Assembly (NCBI GenBank): GCA_964624465.1
Contig: CAZUZD010000011.1
Location: 1 to 50,902 of the forward strand
Source: CAZUZD01 sp964624465
GTDB taxonomy: Bacteria > Planctomycetota > Planctomycetia > Isosphaerales > Isosphaeraceae
Length of the DNA stretch: 50,902 nt
Reading direction: 5' to 3'
Shown: positions 8,032-15,558 of the stretch, piece after piece
Numbering within the stretch: position 1 is the stretch's first letter
How the letters are laid out: every line of letters starts with the position of its first letter
Translations under genes and position numbers: made by a program
Notes under the pieces: model-generated
Databases searched by the model: none
The model's input: the letters and a program-made list of their open reading frames with translations, nothing else
Told to the model about the DNA's origin: nothing

Positions 8032-9244
8032 GTTGCGATCCTCCGGGGGGGGACGAATCCTCGGGCTCGGCCGCGGGGAGCACCACGCGGAAGGTGCTGC
8101 CCTGGCCCTGAACGCTTTCGATCTCCAGGCGCGCGCCGCTCTTGTCCAGGATCGTGCGGACGATCGCCAGACCCAGGCCCAGGCCGCGGGTCTTGGTGGA
8201 GTACAACGGCTCGAGAATCCGTTGCAGGTGATCGGGGGCGATGCCGGTCCCGGAGTCGACGACCTCGAGTCGGACCAGGTTGGCCTCGGCCCGGGCGCGA
8301 ATGGTCAGGTCTCCGGCCTCGGCCATGGCGTCGCAGGCATTGCGGATCAGGTTCCCCAGGACGATGCGGAGCTGATCGGCGTCGGCGAGAATCGCGGGCA
8401 GGTCGGGTGCGAGCTCCAGGGTCACGGCGACGTCAGGCCCGGGCGGGTTGAGTTCCAGGGCCTCGCCCACCACCGGTTCCAGGGCCGTCCGCTGCAGGGC
8501 CGGCGGGGGCAGCTTCGCGAACGTGGACAGTGCGGTAATCACCCCGTCAGCCACGCCGATGTGCCGCTCGATTCGCTGCAGGTGCTCGGCGGTCTTCTCG
8601 GCCGACGGCTGGCGGGCGTGGCGGAGGTAATAGACCGACGTCTTCATCACGTTCAAGGGGTTGCGCAGCTCGTGAGCCACGCCGCCGGCGATCTGCCCCA
8701 GAGTCAGCAGCCGCTCATGGCGCTGCAGGCGGTCGCCGAGCACGGTCTGGTAGGCATCCTCGATGATCGCCAGGTCGAGGTCGAGCAGGCGATTGAGGGC
8801 GACCAGGGCCTCGCGCCGGCCGGCCCGGCCCTCGGGCCAGTGGCGCTCGACGGCCCGCACCAGCCCGACCCGGAGCCGCGACAGGGCCACGTTGGTGTAG
8901 ACCTGCGGCAGGCCGATCTCGACGTGGCGGAAGCCGACCCGCCACCGGCGCTCGACGTAGTTGGTGTCGTACCGGCCGCCGAGGAGCTCGCGGACCCAGA
9001 CCAGGAGCGAGCCCTTGAGGCGGTCGACCTGCTCGGGCCCGCCGGTGATCACCCGCCGGGTCGACTCGTGACGGTCGATCTGCTCGTAAAAGTCGTCGAT
9101 CAGCGGCGGCAGCTCGGCCTCGACCAGCGGACCGAGCGCCGCGACCCGCTCGGCGTCGGCCTCGGTCCAGCCCACGTACGCCTGGAGCTCGCGGTAAAGG
9201 CCCGCCGGCGACGAGTTCAAGGGGCTGGCTCCATCCGGGGACAT
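8015..9244 (-). CDS. globin-coupled sensor histidine kinase
   Basis: A 409-residue soluble kinase from the ATG at 9244. The N-terminal part (about 15-165) matches the protoglobin/globin-coupled-sensor fold; the segment WRVGFRHVEIGLP carries the expected proximal heme ligand, His107. Then come the HisKA helix with phosphoacceptor His191 in GVAHELRNPLN and an HATPase domain (DADQLRIVLGNLIRNA, DSGTGI, GLGLGLAI). Globin sensors respond to O2, CO, NO or redox state, so gas sensing is a family-based inference. An upstream in-frame TTG at 9379 would add 45 residues of low-complexity sequence; its GGAGG is only 2 bp away, so I prefer 9244. First gene of the relay operon; it overlaps the next gene by 17 bp. 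Confidence 0.88.
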   Translation of the reverse strand: MSPDGASPLNSSPAGLYRELQAYVGWTEADAERVAALGPLVEAELPPLIDDFYEQIDRHESTRRVITGGPEQVDRLKGSLLVWVRELLGGRYDTNYVERRWRVGFRHVEIGLPQVYTNVALSRLRVGLVRAVERHWPEGRAGRREALVALNRLLDLDLAIIEDAYQTVLGDRLQRHERLLTLGQIAGGVAHELRNPLNVMKTSVYYLRHARQPSAEKTAEHLQRIERHIGVADGVITALSTFAKLPPPALQRTALEPVVGEALELNPPGPDVAVTLELAPDLPAILADADQLRIVLGNLIRNACDAMAEAGDLTIRARAEANLVRLEVVDSGTGIAPDHLQRILEPLYSTKTRGLGLGLAIVRTILDKSGARLEIESVQGQGSTFRVVLPAAEPEDSSPPGGSQHDAGT

Positions 9245-9546
9245 GGGGACGACCGGGGTTGCGGCAACGGACTGCCGGGGCATTGCCCGAGGGAGACCCT
9301 GCAGGAAGTCTACTGCGCCCCGATGGCCCTGCCCAGACTCTCGGATCGCTCCACCAGGAACGACGGCTGCAGATTTCAAGGCCTCCGGCCTGTCGCCTAG
9401 AAAATGCTTTGACAGCCACGCCGGCCGTCGGCTCAGATAAATCTGGCCGGCGATGGACGCAGTCGGGTTTGCTCCCTGATCAGACTTGATGATGGGGCTC
9501 CTTGTTGCGGGCCCCGACCTCGCCCCGTTCCCCGAGCGAGCAGGCC
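9245..9546. other. divergent intergenic region, kinase relay / ECF sigma factor
   Basis: About 300 bp between the globin kinase and the sigma factor. It includes the alternative in-frame extension of the kinase to 9379. A perfect TTGACA stands at 9409-9414 on the plus strand, and the local sequence around 9395-9490 is more AT-rich than its surroundings, as expected of a promoter region. Confidence 0.45.
9409..9438 (+). promoter_or_regulatory. weak promoter candidate for sigma/kinase operon
   Basis: Perfect -35 TTGACA (9409-9414) followed after 18 bp by TCAGAT (9433-9438), which matches only half of a -10 consensus. The sigma gene may instead use its own ECF-type promoter, which I cannot define. 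Confidence 0.25.
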
Positions 9547-10146
9547 ATGGACCGGTCGGCCGACCATTCGACCAGCCCGACCCTCCTCGGTCGACTCAAA
9601 CAATCGCCGCGTGACCCTCTGGCCTGGCAGCGATTTGCCGAGCAGTACGGCCCCCGGATCGTCGATTGGGGCCGGCGCTGGGGCCTGCAGCCGGCCGACG
9701 CGGAGGACCTGGCCCAGACGGTCATGCTCAAGCTCGTCGGGGCCATGCAACGCTTCGAGTACGACCCGTCGCAGCGGTACCTCGCCTGGCTCAAGACCGT
9801 GGTCCACAACGCCTGGAAGGACTTTGTGACCCCGAGCGGTTCGCCGGCACTGGACGGGCCGCTGGCCGAGGAGGCGCTGTACTCGGTCGCGGCGCGCGAC
9901 GACCTCTCGCAGTCGTTGATCGACTCGTGGCGCCAGGAGTTGCTCCAGGAGGCGTTCGCTCGGGTCCGGCTCCGGGTGGCCGACGACACCTGGCAGGCGT
10001 TCGCCCTGACCCGGATCGAAGGGCTCGGGGTGGCCGAGGCCGCGGATCGTCTGAGTCGGCCGCTGACGCTGATCTACAAGGCCCGCAGCAACGTGGCCCG
10101 GATGATCCGCGAGGAATTTGAGTACCTCGAGCAGAACCACGCATGA
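9547..10146 (+). CDS. ECF-type RNA polymerase sigma factor
   Basis: A 199-residue sigma-70-family protein with only regions 2 and 4. Region 2 is visible as DAEDLAQTVMLKLV followed by YLAWLKTVVHNAWKD (about 50-95); region 4 is the helix-turn-helix near VAEAADRLSRPLTLIYKARS (about 160-185). Directs RNA polymerase to a dedicated promoter set. The ATG at 9547 is chosen over the in-frame ATG at 9502 because conserved sequence starts shortly after it and GAGCAGG precedes it. Its stop overlaps the start of the following kinase gene (ATGA at 10143), so the two are made together. Planctomycete ECF factors commonly sit beside Ser/Thr kinases, and this arrangement suggests the kinase protein controls this sigma. 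Confidence 0.9.
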   Translation: MDRSADHSTSPTLLGRLKQSPRDPLAWQRFAEQYGPRIVDWGRRWGLQPADAEDLAQTVMLKLVGAMQRFEYDPSQRYLAWLKTVVHNAWKDFVTPSGSPALDGPLAEEALYSVAARDDLSQSLIDSWRQELLQEAFARVRLRVADDTWQAFALTRIEGLGVAEAADRLSRPLTLIYKARSNVARMIREEFEYLEQNHA

Positions 10147-12941
10147 ACGCTGCCTGCCCGCCCACCGCGGATCTGGACGGCCTGCTCGATGGACGACTCC
10201 CGGCGGTTCAGGAGCGGGCGCTCGAACAGCATCTGGCCGACTGCGGGGCCTGCCGGGACTATCTCAACGCGCGGTCCAGCGAGCCCTGGTCGCCCGTGCT
10301 CGCGGACCCATCCAGCATTCCGACCCTGTTCCGGCCCGCTGACCGTGAGGCGGCGACGGGAGCCGATCGGGTCCGTCCAGCCCTCTGGTCCGACATGGCC
10401 CGGGCTGCGATCGCGCTGATGGATTCGCACCCCAGGCCCCTCGGGGTGAGCGGGACAGGAGTCGGCTCGCTCCCGGAGCTGCCGGGATATGCAATCCGGG
10501 AGCGGCTCGGTGGTGGCGCCTCGGGCGAGGTGTACCGCGCCTGGGACCGGGACCTCCAGCGGGCCGTGGCCCTGAAGTTCCCCCGCTGCCGCGCCGAGCG
10601 GACCGAATCGGATCGCGAGCGATTCCGCCGCGAGGGCCAGGTGCTCGCCAGGCTCAAGCACCCCGGGATCGTGACCGTGTTCGAGGTGGGCGAGGCGGCC
10701 GGTCAGCCATACATCGCCATGGAGTTCGTCGCCGGCCAGACCCTGGCCCAGGCGACGCTCGGACAGCCCCAGCCGACCCGACGGGCCGCCGCCCTCTGCG
10801 AGTCCCTGGCCCTCGCCGTGCAGCGGGCGCACGAGGCCGGCCTGATCCACCGCGACCTGAAGCCGGCCAACATCCTGCTCGAGCGGCCCAGCGGTCGGGC
10901 GCGGAGGCCGCTCCGCCCGGGTGGAGACCCGGCGGGCCGCTCGCTCGACGGCACGCCCCGGATCATCGACTTCGGGCTGGCCAAGGACCTGCTCTCCGCC
11001 GACGACTTGACGACCGACCGCGACATCCTGGGCACGCCGGGCTACATGGCCCCCGAGCAGGCCCGCGGCCGCCACGCCGAGGTCGGGCCGGCCACCGACG
11101 TTTACGGCCTGGGGGCGATCCTGTACGAGCTCCTGACCGGTCGGCCGCCCTACCGCGAGGAGTCGGCGTATCACACCCTGCTGGCGGTGAGCCTCGAGCC
11201 GTTGGTGCCGCCACGGAAACTCCGGCCCGGGCTGCCGCGCGACCTGGAGACGATCTGCCTGAAGTGCCTCGAGAAGGAGCCCCGGCGCCGCTATGCCTCG
11301 GCTGCGGCGCTGGCGGATGACCTGCGGCTGTTCCGTGAGGGATTCCCGATCACGGCGCGGCCGCCCGGTCCGGTCGGTCTGATGCTTCGCTGGGTCCATC
11401 GCCAGCCGATGACGGCCGCCCTGATCGGCCTGAGCGCCGCCGTGGCACTGGCCCTGAGCCTGGGCGGCCCTGCCCTGGCGGTGCGGGAGGCCCGCCGGCG
11501 CGTGATCACCGAGGAACTGGCCGATCTGGCCAGACGCCAGGAGCAGCGGGCCGAGGCCGAGCTGGCACGAGCCAACGCCAACTTCCAGCTCGCCCGCGAG
11601 GCGGTCGCCCGGATGACCGACCTGTTGCTGGCCATCCCCGATCATGTGAACGTGGCCAAGCAGACCACGGTGCTGCAGACTCGACTGGAGGCGGTGGCCT
11701 CGGAATTCCACGACCGGTTCGCCGAGCTGCACTCGCAGGATCCGCTGATCGAGGTCGATCGGGTCGAGAGCCAGGTCCGCCTGGCCGGGCTCGAGCGCCG
11801 ACAGGGCAACCGTCAGGGCTCGCTGGACCACCTGGCGGCCGCCCGCGGGACCTTCGAGCGGCTCGAACGCGAGGGCGTCCTGCCGCCCGAACGCCGGTAC
11901 TACTGGGCCGTGGCCCTCTCCGAACTGGCCACTGCTCTCCACGAGGCGGGACAGTCGGCCACCGCCCACGAGCATCTCGGGCAGGCCCGATCCCTGCTGC
12001 AGGATCTGACACGTCGGGACCCCGACCGCGCCGACTGGTTCGAGCTCGAACTCCGGCTCCAGGTCCTCGCATGCCGCTGGGAGCCCGACCCGTCTCGGGC
12101 CATCTCGCAGCTCCAGGAGGCTCTGGGCCGCTATCGGAGCTATCTGGATCGCCACGGGTTGACCGAGCCGCTCGCCCTGGGGACCCTCAACTGTGCGCAG
12201 GAGCTCGCGGTGTGGCTCGAGCGTGAGGGTCGTGATGAGGAGGCGGTCCTCGCCTATCAGGATGTCCTGGCCCGGTGGCGCTGGCTGGCGACCGAGACAC
12301 CGGATCAGTCCGCCTACTCCGGCTCGTGGGTCCGGGTCGCGTCCCGGCTGGCCGAGTACCTGGAGCGGCTGGGTCGACCGGGCGAGGCGCTGCAGGTCTG
12401 CGATGCGGTGCTGGAGGATCGGTCCACCAAGGCGCGGGGCGCCCTGATGGGACTGGCGTCCCCCGTGCTGGACACGCTGCAGTTCTACCGGATCGAGCTG
12501 ATGATGCGGCTGGGACAGCCCGGCCGGGCCGAGCGTGCCTGTCACGATACGATGCGCTACACCCGCGGCTCGCAAGCGATGCTCGAGCGGGCCCTCTGGC
12601 TGCGGGCTCAGGCGCTGGTCCGCTGCGGTTCCCCCGATCTGGGCGCCGCCATCGCCCTGGACCTGTTGCGCTCGCCGAACCTCCCCGCTCCCTGGCTGCT
12701 GCGGCTGGCCGAGACCCTGGCCCTGGCAGCCCGTGAGGTCGGGGCACGGACGCCCCCCGAGCCCGCCGCCTCCGAGCGCCTCGCCAGGGCGGCCGTGGCG
12801 GGGCTGGATCGTGCGTTCGCCAGCTCCGAGCTTTACCGCGGCCAGCTCCTCGAAGAACTCAAGGTGCTGGACCTCACCGGTCTGGCCGAACGCGAGGACT
12901 TTCGGGCCCTGCTGGACCGTCACCAGCTGCCGCGCCCCTGA
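10143..12941 (+). CDS. transmembrane Ser/Thr kinase with N-terminal anti-sigma zinc motif
   Basis: A 932-residue membrane kinase. Residues 1-45 resemble a zinc anti-sigma domain with the exact spacing H30-x3-C34-x2-C37 (HLADCGAC). The protein kinase domain (about 115-395) has the glycine loop LGGGASGEV, Lys145, Glu164, the catalytic loop HRDLKPAN (Asp238), DFG (Asp276), GTPGYMAPEQ and the Hanks-type end. About 25 extra residues rich in Arg and Pro separate NILL from DFG. One membrane helix (about 423-446) is followed by a coiled coil and a long TPR-like helical region, presumably extracytoplasmic. Start overlaps the sigma factor stop by 4 bp. The simplest reading is a membrane sensor that holds or phosphorylates its partner sigma. 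Confidence 0.92.
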   Translation: MNAACPPTADLDGLLDGRLPAVQERALEQHLADCGACRDYLNARSSEPWSPVLADPSSIPTLFRPADREAATGADRVRPALWSDMARAAIALMDSHPRPLGVSGTGVGSLPELPGYAIRERLGGGASGEVYRAWDRDLQRAVALKFPRCRAERTESDRERFRREGQVLARLKHPGIVTVFEVGEAAGQPYIAMEFVAGQTLAQATLGQPQPTRRAAALCESLALAVQRAHEAGLIHRDLKPANILLERPSGRARRPLRPGGDPAGRSLDGTPRIIDFGLAKDLLSADDLTTDRDILGTPGYMAPEQARGRHAEVGPATDVYGLGAILYELLTGRPPYREESAYHTLLAVSLEPLVPPRKLRPGLPRDLETICLKCLEKEPRRRYASAAALADDLRLFREGFPITARPPGPVGLMLRWVHRQPMTAALIGLSAAVALALSLGGPALAVREARRRVITEELADLARRQEQRAEAELARANANFQLAREAVARMTDLLLAIPDHVNVAKQTTVLQTRLEAVASEFHDRFAELHSQDPLIEVDRVESQVRLAGLERRQGNRQGSLDHLAAARGTFERLEREGVLPPERRYYWAVALSELATALHEAGQSATAHEHLGQARSLLQDLTRRDPDRADWFELELRLQVLACRWEPDPSRAISQLQEALGRYRSYLDRHGLTEPLALGTLNCAQELAVWLEREGRDEEAVLAYQDVLARWRWLATETPDQSAYSGSWVRVASRLAEYLERLGRPGEALQVCDAVLEDRSTKARGALMGLASPVLDTLQFYRIELMMRLGQPGRAERACHDTMRYTRGSQAMLERALWLRAQALVRCGSPDLGAAIALDLLRSPNLPAPWLLRLAETLALAAREVGARTPPEPAASERLARAAVAGLDRAFASSELYRGQLLEELKVLDLTGLAEREDFRALLDRHQLPRP

Positions 12942-12951
12942 ACCGGGCCAC

Positions 12952-12970
12952 CCCGGCGACCGGCGCCGGG
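12952..12970 (+). terminator. hairpin after the kinase gene
   Basis: CCCGGCG (12952-12958) pairs with CGCCGGG (12964-12970) around a 5-nt loop, starting 10 bp after the kinase stop. No U-run follows, so termination is plausible but not shown. Confidence 0.4.
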
Positions 12971-13010
12971 CCCCACCCCCCGGTGGACAGAGCATCGTCG
13001 GGACAACGGC

Positions 13011-13039
13011 TTGCCAACCCACGGACGATCGGGTATATC
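13011..13039 (+). promoter_or_regulatory. sigma-70-type promoter upstream of csrA
   Basis: TTGCCA (13011-13016), a 17-bp spacer and TATATC (13034-13039) in otherwise GC-rich DNA. Predicted transcription start is near 13046, giving a leader of about 260 nt before csrA. Confidence 0.6.
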
Positions 13040-13304
13040 CACAAGCAAACCCGCGCTCATGAAGGGCGTTGGTACGCTGCCATGAAGGCCGGGCCGACCG
13101 GGGCAACGTCCCGGTTGCGTCAGAACGCCATCCCGCGCCATGAGGGCGCTCCCGGCCGGATGAACCGGTCCCGGATCCTGAGCCGCCACCGTCCGGCCGG
13201 CCACCGGTCAGCACCCGATCGGCGCGGCCCCGTGCGCCGGCGGCCACTGGGGGTGGCCGGCGGTCCACGACGCCGGAATTGCACCAGGAAAGGGAGCGAG
13301 CGCC

Positions 13305-13577
13305 ATGCTGGTCCTGAGCCGTAAGCCCGAAGAGAGCGTGATCGTGGCCGGTGAGATCCGGATCACCGTCCTGGCGATCCGGGGCCATCAGGTGCGCCTG
13401 GGGATCGAGGCGCCCGACGCCGTCAAGATCCTGCGTTCGGAGCTGGTGGGTTCGCCTGGCGTCGCCCCCGAGGCCCGTCCGGTGGTCCGCGCGGCTGCCG
13501 TGGTCGAGCGGTCCAGCCCGCCGCTCCAGGCCGCGATGCACCGCACCGGCCACACCTCCGGTGTCGTGGCCAGCTGA
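13305..13577 (+). CDS. csrA: carbon storage regulator CsrA
   Basis: A small RNA-binding post-transcriptional regulator that binds GGA-containing hairpins and alters translation or mRNA stability. The 90-residue product opens with MLVLSRKPEESVIV, includes VRLGIEAP, and has Arg44 in KILRSEL at the position essential for RNA binding; residues Leu4 and Arg6 are also conserved. Canonical VHRxE is replaced by ILRSE, a modest change. The C-terminal 35-40 residues extend past the usual 55-70-residue core and are low complexity. The ribosome site AGGAAAGGGAG lies just upstream and contains a GGA, so self-binding is possible. Stands alone between the kinase operon and a stress gene. Confidence 0.93.
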   Translation: MLVLSRKPEESVIVAGEIRITVLAIRGHQVRLGIEAPDAVKILRSELVGSPGVAPEARPVVRAAAVVERSSPPLQAAMHRTGHTSGVVAS

Positions 13578-13684
13578 GTGGTGGCTCCGTGGGATGGCCC
13601 CGACGGGCCCGGCCACACATTCCGCCCGGCGTCCCGACGCCGGCGGCCCGTGTGGCTCGCGGGCAACGCCGGAACTTCGATCGT

Positions 13685-13713
13685 TTGATTCAATAGCTCA
13701 TTCAGTTTAGAAT
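13685..13713 (+). promoter_or_regulatory. strong sigma-70-type promoter for the stress protein
   Basis: TTGATT (13685-13690), a 17-bp spacer and TAGAAT (13708-13713), in a locally AT-rich patch. Transcription would start near 13720, leaving a short leader of roughly 18 nt before the ATG at 13738 and no clear Shine-Dalgarno sequence. Confidence 0.65.
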
Positions 13714-13737
13714 TCCTTTGCAGCGATCTTCTCTCGG

Positions 13738-14661
13738 ATGTCCTCCCGCCCCCCGCAGGCTGTCCCCTCGGGCTGGCCTGAGCCCCTCGCCGGACCCCCC
13801 GCCGTGCTGCGCTCGATCCTGGTTGCCCTCGATGCTCGCACCGATGTGACGCCCGCCCTGGACCTGGGTCTGAGCTGGGCCCGAGGCACAGGAGCCCGGA
13901 TCGTCGGGCTGGGGGTCCTGGACAGCAAGAGCCATCGCGAAACCGCCGGCGTGCATGACGCCGAGGTCGAGTCATCCCGGGCGCGGCCGGCCCGCGCCTC
14001 CGCCGAGCAACTCAAGCTCGACGCCATCCTGCTCGAACTGCGGAGCCGGTGTGAGGCGTCCGGGGTGCCCTGCGGGTTGCTGGAGGAGGAGGGGAACTCC
14101 TCGAAGGATCTCCGGATCGAGACCCAGCGGCACGATCTGCTGATGCTGGTGCCGGAGGCGGGCCGGAGCACCGGCCTGGCCAGCCTCTTCGGCGGGGGTG
14201 GCCGCAGCCGCGGTTCGCTGGCCGAGCGCGTAATCCCGGTCTGCTCGCGGCCCGTCGTCGTCGTCCCCGACGGCAAGGTCGCCCCCGAGGGGCCGATCCT
14301 CTGCGCCGTGGACGGCTGCGAGCCGTCGGCGCGGGCCCTGAGCAACCTGCTGAGCCTTGGCCTGCTGGGAGGGCGCCCGGTGCATGTCCTGGCGATCTCC
14401 AAGGACCGCGAGGCGCCCATCCGACGCGCCGAGCGGGCGGCCGACTTCCTGCGCCTGCACGATGTGGCCGTGACCCCCGCGTGGCTCACCACCCGGCAGA
14501 ACCCCGGAGACGTCATCCTGGAAGTCGCCGACGACCTGGACGCCAGCATGATCGTGCTGGGCGCATACGGACGCTCGACCGGCGACGGCGAGCCCGAGCT
14601 GGGCTCGGTGGCCCATGCCATCCTCACGCGTGGCAAGCGGCCGAGCTTCTTCTGCTCCTGA
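13738..14661 (+). CDS. tandem universal stress protein
   Basis: 307 residues containing two UspA-like alpha/beta domains (about 22-175 and 180-307). Domain 1 starts RSILVALDAR and domain 2 PILCAVDGCEPS; domain 2 ends with MIVLGAYGRSTG and a downstream GS, an approximate fit to the nucleotide-binding G-x2-G-x9-G(S/T) signature (one extra residue here). Domain 1 keeps a less complete version. Such proteins accumulate under stress and bind ATP or other nucleotides in the cytoplasm. It is a monocistronic gene between csrA and a convergent J-domain gene, with a near-consensus promoter at 13685-13713 and a terminator-like hairpin after it. The partner process is unknown. Confidence 0.88.
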   Translation: MSSRPPQAVPSGWPEPLAGPPAVLRSILVALDARTDVTPALDLGLSWARGTGARIVGLGVLDSKSHRETAGVHDAEVESSRARPARASAEQLKLDAILLELRSRCEASGVPCGLLEEEGNSSKDLRIETQRHDLLMLVPEAGRSTGLASLFGGGGRSRGSLAERVIPVCSRPVVVVPDGKVAPEGPILCAVDGCEPSARALSNLLSLGLLGGRPVHVLAISKDREAPIRRAERAADFLRLHDVAVTPAWLTTRQNPGDVILEVADDLDASMIVLGAYGRSTGDGEPELGSVAHAILTRGKRPSFFCS

Positions 14662-14673
14662 GCAACCCAGGCG

Positions 14674-14695
14674 CCCGGCGGGCTCGCCCGTCGGG
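14674..14695. terminator. hairpin between convergent genes
   Basis: CCCGGCGGGC (14674-14683) pairs with GCCCGTCGGG (14686-14695), a 10-bp stem with one G-U pair in the plus-strand RNA. It lies in the 47-bp gap between the convergent stress-protein and J-domain genes and could serve both. No T-run. Confidence 0.55.
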
Positions 14696-14708
14696 GTTCC
14701 GGCCCGGC

Positions 14709-15497
14709 TCAGGCGTGGTCCAGCAGCTCGCGGGGCAGGACCAGCTCTCGCGTCTTCTGCGAGACGCCCAGGCGGTGATGGTTGAGCACCCGCTTGAGGG
14801 TCTGGAACGCCTCGGCCGCGGCCGTGGCGGTGGCGAAGTTCGCCCAGCCCATGAACGCTTCGCCATCGGTGCGGGACCGGGTCTGGACCGGGTGCGATCG
14901 GCCCGTGAACTCCTCGAAGGCGACCTTGAGCGCCGCCAGGTACGGCGCGGGATTGGCCGGGGCGGGCGCCTCGCCGCCGGTCCGCCGGCTCGGCCAGTTG
15001 AGGTTCAGGCTACAGCTGAGGTTCCGCTGCTCGGCCGGCAGGACGAAGAACTCCATCGGGTCATCCACGGCGAACCGGATCATCAGCAGGTCCACATCCA
15101 CGACCTGGGCCGGATCGGGCACGCTGTCGCGCACCCCGGTGCGGACCTGCTCGGCATCGGGGTCGACCGGCGGGCGCGGGGCGTGCGACGACTCGGCGTG
15201 TGCCCGGTGCGCCGAGGCCGCCTGAGGGGGCGGAGTCTGCGGCGGCGGGGTCGGTCGCGGCTCGGGCCGGCGGGCGGCGGCGTCGCGGGCCTCCTCGCGG
15301 GCGATCTGGTCGGCGACCCGGATCCGGGTCAGGATCTCGTACGCCTCATTGACCAGCCGGAACGCCCAGGCCTCCCCCTGGGCGTCCGGGTGGTAGCGCT
15401 TGACCTGCTCGCGATAGGCGTGGCGGATCTCGCTCAGGGTGGCCTGGGGGCTCAGGCCCAGGATCTCGGCCGGGTCGAAGGCGTAGGTGTGAATCAT
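14709..15497 (-). CDS. J-domain (DnaJ-like) protein
   Basis: 262 residues. The first 60 form a J domain (EILGLSPQATLSEIRHAYRE) with the HPD tripeptide at 36-38, which stimulates the ATPase of a DnaK partner. Residues about 75-120 are Pro/Ala-rich and probably disordered. The remaining part, with FEEFTGRSHPVQTRSRTDGE and a C-terminal helical stretch, matches no family I recognise; the Gly/Phe region, zinc finger and substrate-binding domains of true DnaJ are absent, so it is a specialised cochaperone. No dnaK or grpE gene is nearby. It may share a transcript with the oxidoreductase downstream-facing gene at 15559, 61 bp away on the same strand. Confidence 0.82.
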   Translation of the reverse strand: MIHTYAFDPAEILGLSPQATLSEIRHAYREQVKRYHPDAQGEAWAFRLVNEAYEILTRIRVADQIAREEARDAAARRPEPRPTPPPQTPPPQAASAHRAHAESSHAPRPPVDPDAEQVRTGVRDSVPDPAQVVDVDLLMIRFAVDDPMEFFVLPAEQRNLSCSLNLNWPSRRTGGEAPAPANPAPYLAALKVAFEEFTGRSHPVQTRSRTDGEAFMGWANFATATAAAEAFQTLKRVLNHHRLGVSQKTRELVLPRELLDHA

Positions 15498-15558
15498 CGC
15501 GGTCGGGATCCTGGGGGAGCGTGGCGTCGTGGGGACTGGCGTCGGATCGGGACCGGGC

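Larger units (their letters stand above)
12942..13304. other. intergenic region with csrA promoter and long leader
   Basis: 363 bp. The left end holds the hairpin at 12952-12970, the middle a good promoter at 13011-13039, and the rest would be an approximately 260-nt csrA 5' leader. An ORF beginning near 13081 runs into csrA in another frame, but its composition looks non-coding. Confidence 0.5.

Noticed and set aside
13081..13324. Small ORF running into csrA
   Set aside because: Overlaps the csrA start in another frame, Arg-rich, no ribosome site; most likely chance.
10074..13616. 1180-codon open frame on the minus strand
   Set aside because: Shadow of the sigma factor and kinase genes; composition is Arg/Gly/Pro-rich with no recognisable domain.
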